Shown here piece after piece: positions 23,446-32,411 of a stretch of DNA of 57,007 bases. This DNA is from an uncultured Blautia sp. (lineage in GTDB: Bacteria > Bacillota > Clostridia > Lachnospirales > Lachnospiraceae). The translations under genes were made by a program, and so were the position numbers. The notes beneath the pieces were generated by a model. That model saw only the letters and a program-made list of their open reading frames with translations. It had not been told where the DNA came from and searched no databases. Position 1 is the stretch's first letter, and every line of letters begins with the position of its first letter. The stretch is from positions 1 to 57,007 of the forward strand of contig UQAX01000013.1 of assembly GCA_900539145.1 (NCBI GenBank). The letters run 5' to 3'.

Positions 23446-24819
23446 ATGAAAACAGAAAATGCGTGGAAAAAGTATACAGATACAACAGAGGTATTTCAGT
23501 TTAACGAAAAGTATAAAGCTTTTATCAGCAACTGCAAGACAGAGCGTGAGTGCATTTCAGAAATGATTTCTCAGGCAAAGGCAGCAGGTTACCGTAACCT
23601 TGACGATATCATTGCAAATAAAGAAACCTTGCAGGCAGGAGATAAAGTATATGCCAATAACATGGATAAAACTCTGGCGATGTATATTATCGGTGAAGAA
23701 CCTATGGAAAAGGGCATGAGAATTTTAGGCGCTCATGTGGACTCTCCTCGTATCGATTTAAAACAAAATCCATTGTACGAAGATCAGGAGCTGGCTCTTT
23801 TAGATACACATTACTATGGTGGAGTAAAGAAATATCAGTGGGTGACAATTCCTCTGGCATTACATGGCGTTGTGGCAAAGAAAGACGGACAACTGGTTCA
23901 GGTTGTGGTGGGAGAGGATGAAACAGATCCTGTTTTCGGAATTTCTGATTTGTTAATCCATCTTTCTGCAAAACAGCTTCAGAAGCCTGCGGCAGAAGTA
24001 GTAGAAGGAGAAAATCTCAATGTACTGGTAGGAAGTATTCCTCTTTCCGGTGAGGAGGAAGAACCTGTAAAAGCACAGATACTTCAGATTTTAAAAGAAA
24101 AATATGATATGGAAGAAGAAGATTTCCTTTCCGCAGAATTTGAAGTTGTTCCGGCAGGAAAAGCCAGAGACTACGGATTTGACAGAAGTATGATTATGGG
24201 ATACGGACATGATGACAGAGTTTGTGCTTATCCGTCTTTTGTGGCAATGCTGGCACAGGATAAAGTAAAGTATACGGCAGTATGCCTTTTAGTAGATAAA
24301 GAAGAAATCGGAAGCGTAGGAGCAACCGGTATGCAGTCACGCTTCTTTGAAAATGCCACAGCAGAAGTGATGTATGCGGCAAATCAGTACAGCGAACTGC
24401 TTTTACGCAGAGCTCTGAAAAATTCTATGATGCTGTCTTCCGATGTAAGCGCCGGCTTCGATCCAAACTTCCCGGAAGTAATGGAAAAGAAAAACAGCGC
24501 ATATTTAGGTCACGGCATTACCTTTAACAAATATACAGGTTCCAGAGGTAAGAGCGGTTCTAATGATGCAAATCCGGAATACATAGCAAAGCTGCGTAAG
24601 GTTATGGATGATAACCATGTGGCATTTCAGACAGCAGAGCTTGGAAAAGTAGATCAGGGCGGCGGCGGAACAATCGCTTACATTCTGGCAAACTATAATA
24701 TGGAAGTAATTGACTGTGGAGTACCGGTATTAAATATGCACGCACCATGGGAAATTGCAAGCAAAGTGGATATCTATGAGGCATACAGAGGTTACTGTGC
24801 ATTTTTGAAAGATATGTAA
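23446..24819 (+). CDS. M18 family aminopeptidase (aspartyl aminopeptidase type)
   Basis: 457-residue cytoplasmic zinc exopeptidase that removes N-terminal residues, often acidic ones, from peptides. Metal ligands are in GAHVDSPRIDLK (His and Asp), DKEEIGSVG (catalytic Glu), GHDDRVCAYPS (Asp) and the C-terminal NMHAPWE His. Family members form large dodecamers. Its own promoter and the upstream terminator make it monocistronic. Preference for Asp/Glu is family knowledge, not shown here. Confidence 0.92.
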   Translation: MKTENAWKKYTDTTEVFQFNEKYKAFISNCKTERECISEMISQAKAAGYRNLDDIIANKETLQAGDKVYANNMDKTLAMYIIGEEPMEKGMRILGAHVDSPRIDLKQNPLYEDQELALLDTHYYGGVKKYQWVTIPLALHGVVAKKDGQLVQVVVGEDETDPVFGISDLLIHLSAKQLQKPAAEVVEGENLNVLVGSIPLSGEEEEPVKAQILQILKEKYDMEEEDFLSAEFEVVPAGKARDYGFDRSMIMGYGHDDRVCAYPSFVAMLAQDKVKYTAVCLLVDKEEIGSVGATGMQSRFFENATAEVMYAANQYSELLLRRALKNSMMLSSDVSAGFDPNFPEVMEKKNSAYLGHGITFNKYTGSRGKSGSNDANPEYIAKLRKVMDDNHVAFQTAELGKVDQGGGGTIAYILANYNMEVIDCGVPVLNMHAPWEIASKVDIYEAYRGYCAFLKDM

Positions 24820-24913
24820 ATATAAATTGACTCTATACATCTTCGCTGAAAGATGTTAATATAAAGTATATTATGAAACTATGCGGCGAAGCTGTAAAGT
24901 AAGGAGTACACAA

Positions 24914-26218
24914 ATGTCAAAAGTATTGAAATTTATTGTGAACCTGGTGGTTCTCCTGTCCATAGTCGTGGCGGCAGCGCTTTTAGTGCCTCCTTTGTTA
25001 GGTGTGGACACTGTTATAAATGATAACTCGAATATAGAAACCAACCTTCCTGTGGGAGCGGTTGCTTACGGCAGACAAGTGGATACGGAAAAGCTGAATA
25101 AAGGAGATAAAATTCTTTATATGGAAGGTTCTGCTCAGTATGTATACGAAATTCAGGATATGGACACAACAGCAGGTTCTTATAAAGTGAAAGACGTATA
25201 CAACAAAAACAGTGATGCGGAAAGCATTACGTTGCAGGATAAAGTATCAAAGGCAGTGATAACAATTCCATTTATCGGATATGTAGCCATCGCTTTACAG
25301 AGCAAAACAGGCTTGATGGTGGTAGGTGCAGTGATTATTCTTCTGATTATTTTATTTATTCTTTCTGAGGTGCTTCGCAGAGGCGATGATGACGAAGAAG
25401 AGGATGAAGAGGAATATGAGGAAGAAGATGACGATGAGGATGAAGAGGATGAACCGGGATATTGGGAACGCCGTCGTCTGAAAAAAGAGGAAAAGCGTCG
25501 TCAGAAAGAAGCGGAATACGAAGAAGACGATGATGATGACGAAGAAGAGGAAGAAGAATTAAGCGCCAAGGAACGCCGCCGCTTGAAAAAAGAAGAAAAG
25601 CGGAGACGTAAATTGGAGAAAAAAGGCTTACTGGAAGATGATGAGGAGGAAGAGCAGGAACAGGAAGACATGAATGATGTTTTTGTTCCGGAAAACACAT
25701 TTTCCGAACCGGCAGCTTCCGAACCGGAGCAGGAGCTTCAGGGTTTTGATGAGGCTATGAAGGATGCAATGTCTTCTATCGCTTCAGGAATTGCGCAGGT
25801 GAGTGAGCCTGAGAATGTTCCGGATGCAACGGTGGTTATGCCGGATGCAGAGGAGCTGGAAAAAGCAGTACAGGAAGCAGAAGGAACGCTTGAAACAGTA
25901 GAAGAGCCTGAGGTACAGGAATTCGCAGCAGAAACAGAATTAGAACCTGAGGCTGAGGAAACACAGGCGGTTGAAAATATTGAGGCAGACATGCAGGAAG
26001 ATATTGCAGAGGATATTATAATAGAAGAAACACCGACAGAAGAAACAGAAGTTCAATTATCTGAGGAAGAAGAAATTCCTGTAAATGTAAACGCTGTTCC
26101 AAAGACACCTAGCTTAAACGAGCTGCTGGCAAAAGCAGCAGCAGCCGGTGAAGAACCGGAAGTGAAAAAGGATGAAGAAAACGAAGTAACCCTTCTTGAT
26201 TATTCAGACTTATTATAA
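24914..26218 (+). CDS. Signal-peptidase-I-like membrane protein, catalytically dead, with acidic/basic tail
   Basis: 434-residue protein. Residues 1-150 align by pattern with SipW-type signal peptidases: N-terminal helix (5-28), a LPVG(A)V..Y segment, VDTEKLNKGDKI, an IPFIGYV segment and a second helix (about 117-142). The catalytic Ser is Asn40 (family GSMEP is SNIET), and the His of THRI is replaced near Tyr76-78, so it should not cleave. The 290-residue tail is very acidic with two copies of ERRRLKKEEKRR (about 180 and 220). Possibly a binding or scaffold protein. ATG 24914 follows AAGGAG. Confidence 0.7.
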   Translation: MSKVLKFIVNLVVLLSIVVAAALLVPPLLGVDTVINDNSNIETNLPVGAVAYGRQVDTEKLNKGDKILYMEGSAQYVYEIQDMDTTAGSYKVKDVYNKNSDAESITLQDKVSKAVITIPFIGYVAIALQSKTGLMVVGAVIILLIILFILSEVLRRGDDDEEEDEEEYEEEDDDEDEEDEPGYWERRRLKKEEKRRQKEAEYEEDDDDDEEEEEELSAKERRRLKKEEKRRRKLEKKGLLEDDEEEEQEQEDMNDVFVPENTFSEPAASEPEQELQGFDEAMKDAMSSIASGIAQVSEPENVPDATVVMPDAEELEKAVQEAEGTLETVEEPEVQEFAAETELEPEAEETQAVENIEADMQEDIAEDIIIEETPTEETEVQLSEEEEIPVNVNAVPKTPSLNELLAKAAAAGEEPEVKKDEENEVTLLDYSDLL

Positions 26219-26227
26219 TGAAAAGAG

Positions 26228-26255
26228 CGCCATGCCTTAAAGGGTATGGCGTTTT
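26228..26255 (+). terminator. Rho-independent terminator
   Basis: CGCCATGCC (26228-26236) pairs with GGTATGGCG (26243-26251), 9 bp, then TTTT. It separates the signal-peptidase-like gene from the ribosomal operon. Confidence 0.85.
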
Positions 26256-26340
26256 CTGCTATATAGAAAAGGATATTTTGGACAGGATTTTATGTACTGA
26301 AAAAAATACAAAGAAAATACAAAAATAATTGAAAAAAGAC

Positions 26341-26369
26341 TTGCAATATGGAAAAACTTCCAGTATACT
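26341..26369 (+). promoter_or_regulatory. Promoter of the S10-spc ribosomal protein operon
   Basis: TTGCAA and TATACT with 17-nt spacer, preceded by an A-rich stretch that could act as an UP element. Shares ACTTGCAAT with the promoters before rpmJ and glnN. Confidence 0.8.
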
Positions 26370-26375
26370 TACTTT

Positions 26376-26598
26376 TGCTGTGACATGATAGCTATGAAGT
26401 GTGAGGTTGCTGCCTTACGGCAGGTTTTCCGCGGAGCGAATGTCAAGTTAGGAAACTGACGACAAGTCACTGTATTACATCTAAAGACTTACCACTAAGG
26501 GTGGGAGTGTGTGTAGCTTTGAGATGACACACACGGGAATGTGTACAGTCGCCGCTTGTCGTACTAATTAAAAGTGCGAAAAGGAGGAGACTTTTTTT
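26376..26598 (+). promoter_or_regulatory. Structured 5' leader of the S10 operon
   Basis: About 220 untranslated nt before rpsJ with several pairings: CTGCC/GGCAG with TTAC loop, GTCAAGTT..AACTGAC, TGTGTGT/ACACACA with a 12-nt loop, and the long-range perfect pair ACGACAAG (26459-26466) with CTTGTCGT (26555-26562) enclosing the latter. No terminator-like T-run is seen until the T7 next to the rpsJ start. A regulatory role is inference. Terminator, promoter and leader account for the 380-nt gap. Confidence 0.55.
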
Positions 26599-26916
26599 AT
26601 GGCAAGTCAAGTAATGAGAATCACTTTGAAAGCTTATGACCATCAGTTAGTAGATGCGTCAGCAGGCAAAATTATCGAAACTGTTAAAAAGAATGGAGCA
26701 ACTGTTAGTGGACCGGTACCACTTCCTACAAAGAAAGAAGTAGTAACAATCTTACGTGCGGTTCACAAATATAAAGACTCCAGAGAACAGTTCGAACAGA
26801 GAACTCACAAAAGACTGATTGATATCATTGCACCTACACAGAAAACTGTTGATGCTCTGGCACGTCTTGAAATGCCGGCAGGTGTTTACATCGATATCAA
26901 AATGAAACAGAAATAA
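26599..26916 (+). CDS. rpsJ: 30S ribosomal protein S10
   Basis: 105-residue S10 of the 30S head, also the NusE antitermination factor. RITLKAYDHQLVD, then GPVPLPTKKE and the HKRLIDI loop are diagnostic. First gene of the S10 operon behind AAGGAGGAG. A 147-nt gap with no clear gene separates it from rplC. Confidence 0.98.
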   Translation: MASQVMRITLKAYDHQLVDASAGKIIETVKKNGATVSGPVPLPTKKEVVTILRAVHKYKDSREQFEQRTHKRLIDIIAPTQKTVDALARLEMPAGVYIDIKMKQK

Positions 26917-27063
26917 AAAAAGTTCTGTTTAAGGTTAAGAGAGATTATCCTTACAAGGTTGATATAGAAGCAATGCTTTAAGCATCCACTTATGTTGACT
27001 GTTTGTCTAGGATGATTGCACATCACAGTGTAATCCGCTGTAGATTCACAGGAGGTAAAAAGA

Positions 27064-27693
27064 ATGAAGAAAGCAATCTTAGCTACTAAAGTCGGAATGA
27101 CTCAAATCTTCAACGAAGACGGAGTTTTAACTCCAGTAACTGTATTGCAGGCTGGACCTTGTGTAGTAACACAGGTTAAGACAATGGACAATGACGGTTA
27201 CGAAGCAGTACAGGTTGGTTTTGGCGACAAGAGAGAAAACATTGTTAACAAACCAATGAAAGGACACTTTGAAAAAGCTGGTGTTTCCTGCAAGAGATTT
27301 GTCAGAGAATTAAAATTGGAAGGCGAATACGCATTAGGACAGGAAATCAAAGCTGATATCTTTGCAGCAGGTGACAAAATCGATGTTACTGCAACAAGCA
27401 AAGGTAAAGGATTTCAGGGCGCTATCAAAAGACATGGACAGTCCAGAGGACCTATGGCTCACGGTTCTAAATACCATCGTCATGCAGGTTCAAACGGTGC
27501 TTGTTCTGACCCTTCAAAAGTATTCAAAGGAAAAAGAATGCCGGGTCACATGGGACATGTAAAAGTAACTGTTCAGAACTTAGAAGTTGTAAGAGTTGAT
27601 GCTGAAAACAACTTACTGTTAGTTAAAGGTGCAGTGCCAGGACCTAAAAAATCCTTAGTTACAATCAAAGAAACAGTTAAATGCGGTAAATAA
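27064..27693 (+). CDS. rplC: 50S ribosomal protein L3
   Basis: 209-residue L3, an early 50S assembly protein near the peptidyl transferase centre. MKKAILATKVGMTQIF start, the GFQGAIKRHG and GSKYHRHAGS loop and a basic C-terminus are typical. Strong AGGAGG. Followed after 29 nt by rplD. Confidence 0.98.
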   Translation: MKKAILATKVGMTQIFNEDGVLTPVTVLQAGPCVVTQVKTMDNDGYEAVQVGFGDKRENIVNKPMKGHFEKAGVSCKRFVRELKLEGEYALGQEIKADIFAAGDKIDVTATSKGKGFQGAIKRHGQSRGPMAHGSKYHRHAGSNGACSDPSKVFKGKRMPGHMGHVKVTVQNLEVVRVDAENNLLLVKGAVPGPKKSLVTIKETVKCGK

Positions 27694-27722
27694 GTTTTCG
27701 TTGGAAAGGAGGACCACATAAA

Positions 27723-28343
27723 ATGGCAAACGTATCTGTTTATAATATGGAAGGCAAAGAAGTTGGAACAATGGAATTAAACGATGCTGTGTTCGGTGTT
27801 GAAATCAACGATCACTTAGTACATTTAGCTGTTGTTCGTCAGCTTGCAAATAATCGTCAGGGAACACAGAAAGCAAAAACACGTTCTGAAGTTTCCGGTG
27901 GCGGAAGAAAACCTTGGAGACAGAAAGGAACTGGTCATGCAAGACAGGGTTCAACAAGATCTCCACAGTGGGCTGGTGGTGGAGTTGTATTCGCACCAAC
28001 ACCAAGAGATTATTCTCTGAAAATGAACAAAAAAGAAAGACGTGCAGCTTTAAAATCTGTTCTTACAAGCAGAGTACAGGAAAACAAGCTTATCGTTCTT
28101 GATGAACTGAAATTAGACGAAGTAAAAACAAAAGCAATGCAGAATGTTTTAAATAACTTAAATGTTTCCAAAGCATTAGTTGTTTTAGCTGACAATGATG
28201 CAAACGTAGTATTATCTACAAGAAACATTCCTGATGTTGTTACAGCATTACCAAATACAATCAATGTATATGATGTTCTGAAATACAACACAGTAATCTT
28301 AACAAAAGCTTCTGCTGCAGCAATTGAGGAGGTATACGCATAA
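27723..28343 (+). CDS. rplD: 50S ribosomal protein L4
   Basis: 206-residue L4, lining the exit tunnel through its extended loop (SGGGRKPWRQKGTGHARQGSTR region). In E. coli L4 represses this operon; here that is unknown. Its last base overlaps the first of rplW (ATAATG), giving coupling. Confidence 0.98.
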   Translation: MANVSVYNMEGKEVGTMELNDAVFGVEINDHLVHLAVVRQLANNRQGTQKAKTRSEVSGGGRKPWRQKGTGHARQGSTRSPQWAGGGVVFAPTPRDYSLKMNKKERRAALKSVLTSRVQENKLIVLDELKLDEVKTKAMQNVLNNLNVSKALVVLADNDANVVLSTRNIPDVVTALPNTINVYDVLKYNTVILTKASAAAIEEVYA

Positions 28344-28642
28344 TGGCAAACGTAAAGTATTATGATGTAATCCTGAAACCAGTTGTAACTGAAAAAAGTA
28401 TGGCTGCTATGGGCGAGAAAAAATATACTTTCTTAGTTCACACTGAAGCAAACAAAACAATGATTAAAGAAGCTGTTGAAAAAATGTTCGAAGGAACAAA
28501 AGTAAAAAGCGTTAACACAATGAACTTAGACGGAAAAACAAAAAGACGCGGTATGACTTTTGGTAAAACAGCAAAAACAAAGAAAGCTATCGTTACATTG
28601 ACAGAAGATAGCAAAGATATTGAGATTTTCGAGGGGTTATAA
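28343..28642 (+). CDS. rplW: 50S ribosomal protein L23
   Basis: 99-residue L23 at the tunnel exit, docking site for trigger factor and SRP. KPVVTEKSM, VHTEANKTMIKEAVEKMF and RRGMTFGKTAKTKKAIVTL are family motifs. A structured repeat, not rplB, follows directly. Confidence 0.97.
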   Translation: MANVKYYDVILKPVVTEKSMAAMGEKKYTFLVHTEANKTMIKEAVEKMFEGTKVKSVNTMNLDGKTKRRGMTFGKTAKTKKAIVTLTEDSKDIEIFEGL

Positions 28643-28647
28643 GATTT

Positions 28648-28755
28648 GGCGAAACAGAGCCGAAGGCGATAGATGAGCCTTAGTCGGACCCCGTTCACGA
28701 ACCTTAATGAGGCTAAGCATGAGCGAAAGCCGAATTTAGTTGAGTGAACAAACCC
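28648..28755 (+). repeat. Structured repeat, copy A (rplW-rplB gap)
   Basis: Shares with copies B and C the segments CTTAGT, GTTCACGAACCTTA, GAGCGAAAGC and TTTAGTTGAG.GAAC. GTTCAC (28693-28698) pairs with GTGAAC (28744-28749), enclosing GGCT/AGCC; AAGGC/GCCTT forms the first hairpin. Non-coding and inside the operon transcript. Confidence 0.7.
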
Positions 28756-28863
28756 GTTAAATATAGAAACTGAGCAGTCGAGAAAAAATAATCCGATATT
28801 TGGCTGCGGCAAAGAAACACCAGGATGAGTTGAAACTGGTGGATTATGAAAGGAGAGCTAGTA
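28756..28863 (+). promoter_or_regulatory. Downstream part of the rplW-rplB gap
   Basis: AT-rich, with a CACCAG/CTGGTG hairpin (28819-28841) 8 nt before the rplB ribosome binding site. No gene and no terminator seen. Confidence 0.4.
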
Positions 28864-29709
28864 ATGGGAATTAAAACATATAGCCCATATACACCTTCCA
28901 GAAGACACATGACAGGTTCTGATTTCTCTGAAATCACAACTTCTACACCGGAGAAATCTCTGGTAGTGTCCTTAAAGAAAAATGCTGGACGTAATAATCA
29001 GGGTAAAATCACAGTTAGACACCGCGGAGGCGGAAGCAGAAGAAAATATAGAATTATCGACTTCAAGAGAAGAAAAGATGATGTACCTGCAATCGTTAAA
29101 ACAATCGAATACGATCCAAACAGAACAGCTAACATCGCTTTAATCGCTTATGCTGATGGTGAAAAAGCATACATCTTAGCTCCTGAAGGATTAAAAGTTG
29201 GTATGAAAGTTATGAATGGTGCTAACGCAGAAGTTAGAACAGGTAACTGCTTACCATTATCTGAAATTCCAGTTGGTACTATGGTACACAACGTTGAGCT
29301 GTATCCGGGAAAAGGCGGACAGTTAGTTCGTTCCGCTGGTAACGGAGCACAGTTAATGGCAAAAGAAGGTAAATATGCAACACTTCGTCTGCCATCCGGT
29401 GAAATGAGAATGGTTCCATTAAACTGCCGCGCTTCTATCGGCGTTGTAGGAAATGGCGAGCACAGCCTTATCAACATTGGTAAAGCAGGACGTAAACGTC
29501 ACATGGGTATCAGACCAACAGTTCGTGGTTCTGTTATGAACCCGAATGACCATCCACACGGTGGTGGTGAAGGTAAGACTGGTATCGGACGCCCAGGTCC
29601 ATGTACACCATGGGGCAAACCAGCTCTTGGCTTGAAGACAAGAAAGAAAAAGAAACAGTCTAACAAGTTAATCGTAAGAAGACGAGATGGTAAAACATTA
29701 GCTAAATAG
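28864..29709 (+). CDS. rplB: 50S ribosomal protein L2
   Basis: 281-residue L2, required for subunit joining and near the peptidyl transferase centre. GIKTYSPYTPSRR start, GGGSRRKYRIIDFKR, and the C-terminal RPTVRGSVMNPNDHPHGGGE with the essential His. ATG 28864 follows AAAGGAG; an upstream in-frame ATG at 28846 is before that site. Confidence 0.98.
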   Translation: MGIKTYSPYTPSRRHMTGSDFSEITTSTPEKSLVVSLKKNAGRNNQGKITVRHRGGGSRRKYRIIDFKRRKDDVPAIVKTIEYDPNRTANIALIAYADGEKAYILAPEGLKVGMKVMNGANAEVRTGNCLPLSEIPVGTMVHNVELYPGKGGQLVRSAGNGAQLMAKEGKYATLRLPSGEMRMVPLNCRASIGVVGNGEHSLINIGKAGRKRHMGIRPTVRGSVMNPNDHPHGGGEGKTGIGRPGPCTPWGKPALGLKTRKKKKQSNKLIVRRRDGKTLAK

Positions 29710-29723
29710 TAGGAGGTAAGACA

Positions 29724-30005
29724 ATGGCTCGTTCATTAAAAAAAGGACCGTTCGCAGATGAAAGCTTACTGAAAAAAGTAGATGCTATGAATGCTGCTGG
29801 AGATAAGACAGTTATTAAAACATGGTCACGTCGTTCCACAATTTTCCCTTCCTTCGTTGGACACACAATCGCTGTTCATGACGGAAGAAAACATGTGCCA
29901 GTATACGTAACAGAAGATATGGTTGGTCACAAACTCGGTGAGTTCGTAGCAACAAGAACATACAGAGGACACGGAAAAGACGAGAAAAAATCAGGTGTTC
30001 GCTAA
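29724..30005 (+). CDS. rpsS: 30S ribosomal protein S19
   Basis: 93-residue S19 in the 30S head, contacting the A-site tRNA region with S13. MARSLKKGPF, then KTWSRRSTIFPSFVGHTIAVH and GHKLGEF are characteristic. 14 nt after rplB with AGGAGG. Confidence 0.98.
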   Translation: MARSLKKGPFADESLLKKVDAMNAAGDKTVIKTWSRRSTIFPSFVGHTIAVHDGRKHVPVYVTEDMVGHKLGEFVATRTYRGHGKDEKKSGVR

Positions 30006-30027
30006 TATTTGAAAGGAGGCTTTTATC

Positions 30028-30414
30028 ATGGCAAAAGGACATAGAAGTCAGATTAAAAGAGCAAGAAATGCTAATAAAGATACAAGACCGTCTGCAAAAT
30101 TATCCTACGCAAGAATGTCCGTACAGAAAGCTTGCTATGTACTGGATGTAATTCGTGGTAAAGATGTTCAGACAGCACTGGGTATCTTAACATATAACCC
30201 AAGATACGCTTCCAGCGTAATCAAAAAATTATTAGAGTCAGCAATCGCAAACGCTGAAAATAACAATGGTATGAATCCGGAAAATCTTTACATTGCAGAG
30301 TGCTACGCTAACAAAGCGCCTACAATGAAGAGAATTAAACCAAGAGCTCAGGGTAGAGCTTACAGAATTGAAAAGAGAAACTGCCATATCACTGTTGTGT
30401 TGGATGAAAGATAA
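30028..30414 (+). CDS. rplV: 50S ribosomal protein L22
   Basis: 128-residue L22, whose beta hairpin reaches the exit tunnel. RMSVQKACYVLDVIRGK, ANAENNNGMN and the hairpin PRAQGRAYRIEKRNCHITVVL are present; changes here can give macrolide resistance in other species, none judged here. Confidence 0.98.
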   Translation: MAKGHRSQIKRARNANKDTRPSAKLSYARMSVQKACYVLDVIRGKDVQTALGILTYNPRYASSVIKKLLESAIANAENNNGMNPENLYIAECYANKAPTMKRIKPRAQGRAYRIEKRNCHITVVLDER

Positions 30415-30425
30415 GGAGGACTATC

Positions 30426-31082
30426 ATGGGACAGAAAGTTAACCCACACGGACTCAGAGTCGGAGTTATCAAAGACTGGGATTCCAAATGGTATGCTGAA
30501 GGCGATTTCGCTGATAACTTAGTAGAAGACTACAACATCAGAACATACCTGAAAAAGAAATTATACAGCGCAGGTGTTTCCAAGATTGAAATCGAAAGAG
30601 CATCTGACAGAGTGAAAATCATTATCTACACTGCTAAACCAGGTGTTGTAATTGGTAAAGGCGGAGCAGAAATTGAAAAAGTTAAAGTAGAATTACAGAA
30701 ATTCACAGATAAAAAATTAGTTGTTGATATTAAAGAAGTAAAAAGACCAGACAAAGATGCTCAGTTAGTAGCTGAAAATATTGCATTACAGTTAGAAAAC
30801 CGTATTTCTTTCCGTCGTGCTATGAAATCTACAATGTCCAGAACAATGAAAGCTGGTGCAAAAGGTATCAAAACAGCTGTATCCGGACGTCTTGGTGGTG
30901 CTGATATGGCTCGTACAGAGTTTTACAGCGAAGGAACTATTCCACTTCAGACATTAAGAGCAGATATCGACTATGGTTTCGCTGAAGCAGATACAACTTA
31001 CGGCAAAGTTGGCGTAAAGGCATGGATCTACAATGGCGAAGTACTTCCAACAAAAGGAACTAAGGAAGGGAGCGATAAATAA
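30426..31082 (+). CDS. rpsC: 30S ribosomal protein S3
   Basis: 218-residue S3 with an N-terminal KH domain (VVIGKGGAEIEK loop) and C-terminal domain forming the mRNA entry site. GQKVNPHGLRVG start is diagnostic. It ends only 2 nt before rplP. Confidence 0.98.
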   Translation: MGQKVNPHGLRVGVIKDWDSKWYAEGDFADNLVEDYNIRTYLKKKLYSAGVSKIEIERASDRVKIIIYTAKPGVVIGKGGAEIEKVKVELQKFTDKKLVVDIKEVKRPDKDAQLVAENIALQLENRISFRRAMKSTMSRTMKAGAKGIKTAVSGRLGGADMARTEFYSEGTIPLQTLRADIDYGFAEADTTYGKVGVKAWIYNGEVLPTKGTKEGSDK

Positions 31083-31084
31083 TT

Positions 31085-31522
31085 ATGTTAATGCCAAAAA
31101 GAGTTAAACGTCGTAAACAATTCCGCGGATCCATGAAAGGAAAAGCATTAAGAGGAAATAAAATCAACTACGGTGAATTCGGTTTAGTAGCAGCTGAACC
31201 ATGCTGGATCCGTTCTAACCAGATCGAAGCAGCCCGTGTTGCCATGACTCGTTATATCAAACGTGGTGGTAAAGTATGGATTAAAATTTTCCCAGATAAA
31301 CCAGTAACAGCAAAACCAGCAGAAACACGTATGGGTTCCGGTAAAGGTGCCTTAGAATACTGGGTAGCAGTTGTAAAGCCAGGCAGAGTAATGTTTGAAA
31401 TCGCAGGTGTGCCGGAAGAGACAGCACGCGAAGCGCTGCGTCTTGCTATGCACAAGTTACCATGTAAATGTAAAATCGTTTCTCGTGCAGACTTAGAAGG
31501 CGGTGATAACAGTGAAAATTAA
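31085..31522 (+). CDS. rplP: 50S ribosomal protein L16
   Basis: 145-residue L16 near the A-site finger, contacting tRNA. MLMPKRVKRRKQFRG start and RMGSGKGALEYWVAVVKPGRV. The last 11 nt overlap the rpmC start. Confidence 0.98.
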   Translation: MLMPKRVKRRKQFRGSMKGKALRGNKINYGEFGLVAAEPCWIRSNQIEAARVAMTRYIKRGGKVWIKIFPDKPVTAKPAETRMGSGKGALEYWVAVVKPGRVMFEIAGVPEETAREALRLAMHKLPCKCKIVSRADLEGGDNSEN

Positions 31523-31715
31523 AAATTATGTAGAAGATTTAAAGACAAAATCAGCTGCAGAATTACAGGAAGAATTAGTAGCTGCTAAAAAGGAACTCTT
31601 TAACTTGAGATTTCAGAATGCAACAAATCAGCTGGACAATACAAGCAGAATTAAAGAAGTTCGTAAGAACATCGCTAGAATCCAGACTTTGATTGCTCAG
31701 AAAGCAAATGCATAA
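31512..31715 (+). CDS. rpmC: 50S ribosomal protein L29
   Basis: 67-residue two-helix protein at the tunnel exit. Starts with GTG 31512 (MKIKNYVEDL); the GTG at 31503 in the same frame would add three residues but GGTGAT is then used as its own site. ELFNLRFQNATNQLDN is the family core. Overlaps rplP by 11 nt. Confidence 0.95.
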   Translation: MKIKNYVEDLKTKSAAELQEELVAAKKELFNLRFQNATNQLDNTSRIKEVRKNIARIQTLIAQKANA

Positions 31716-31754
31716 GGAATTACTTCCTCATAAATAGAAAGGAGCAGCATAATC

Positions 31755-32009
31755 GTGGAAAGAAATCTTAGAAAAACACGTGTTGGTAAAGTTGTAAGTG
31801 ACAAAATGGACAAAACCATTGTTGTAGCTATTGAAAACCACGTTAAACATCCTCTTTATGGAAAAATCGTAAAGAGAACATATAAATTAAAAGCGCATGA
31901 TGAAGAAAACACATGCAAAATCGGTGATACTGTAAAAGTTATGGAAACAAGACCATTATCCAAAGATAAAAGATGGAGACTTGTTGAAGTAGTAGAAAGA
32001 GCAAAATAA
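31755..32009 (+). CDS. rpsQ: 30S ribosomal protein S17
   Basis: 84-residue OB-fold primary 16S binder. GTG start at 31755 behind AAAGGAGC. RKTRVGKVVSDKMDKT and ETRPLSKDKRWRLVEV are family motifs. Confidence 0.97.
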   Translation: MERNLRKTRVGKVVSDKMDKTIVVAIENHVKHPLYGKIVKRTYKLKAHDEENTCKIGDTVKVMETRPLSKDKRWRLVEVVERAK

Positions 32010-32030
32010 TTTGTAAGGAGGAATCTAAGC

Positions 32031-32399
32031 ATGATTCAACAGGAAAGTAGACTTAGAGTCGCTGACAATACAGGTGCAAAAGAAATCCTCTGCATCCGTG
32101 TTTTGGGTGGTTCTACTAGAAGATATGCTAACATCGGTGATGTAATCGTTGCTACTGTTAAAGATGCAACACCAGGCGGTGTTGTGAAAAAAGGCGATGT
32201 TGTAAAAGCCGTTGTTGTTCGTAGTGTAAAAGGTGTTCGTCGTAAAGATGGTTCTTACATTAAGTTCGATGAAAACGCTGCTGTTATCATCAAAGATGAT
32301 AAAACACCAAAAGGAACTCGTATTTTTGGACCAGTAGCCAGAGAGCTTCGTGACAAACAGTTTATGAAAATTGTTTCCTTAGCTCCGGAAGTATTATAG
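32031..32399 (+). CDS. rplN: 50S ribosomal protein L14
   Basis: 122-residue L14 at the subunit interface; also a binding site for the silencing factor RsfS. MIQQESRLRVADNTGAKE start, RKDGSYIKFDENAAV, GTRIFGPVARELR. Confidence 0.98.
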   Translation: MIQQESRLRVADNTGAKEILCIRVLGGSTRRYANIGDVIVATVKDATPGGVVKKGDVVKAVVVRSVKGVRRKDGSYIKFDENAAVIIKDDKTPKGTRIFGPVARELRDKQFMKIVSLAPEVL

Positions 32400-32411
32400 G
32401 AGGTAAGCCTG

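Noticed and set aside
25380..25650. Apparent tandem DNA repeat of GAA/GAT codons
   Set aside because: It is codon redundancy of an acidic protein tail; only the ERRRLKKEEKRR pair is a true repeat.
28438..28937. Minus-strand frames of 70-125 codons across rplW-rplB and similar ones at 33396-33605
   Set aside because: They follow the repeat elements and antisense ribosomal genes, with no ribosome sites; their likeness to each other comes from the shared repeat.
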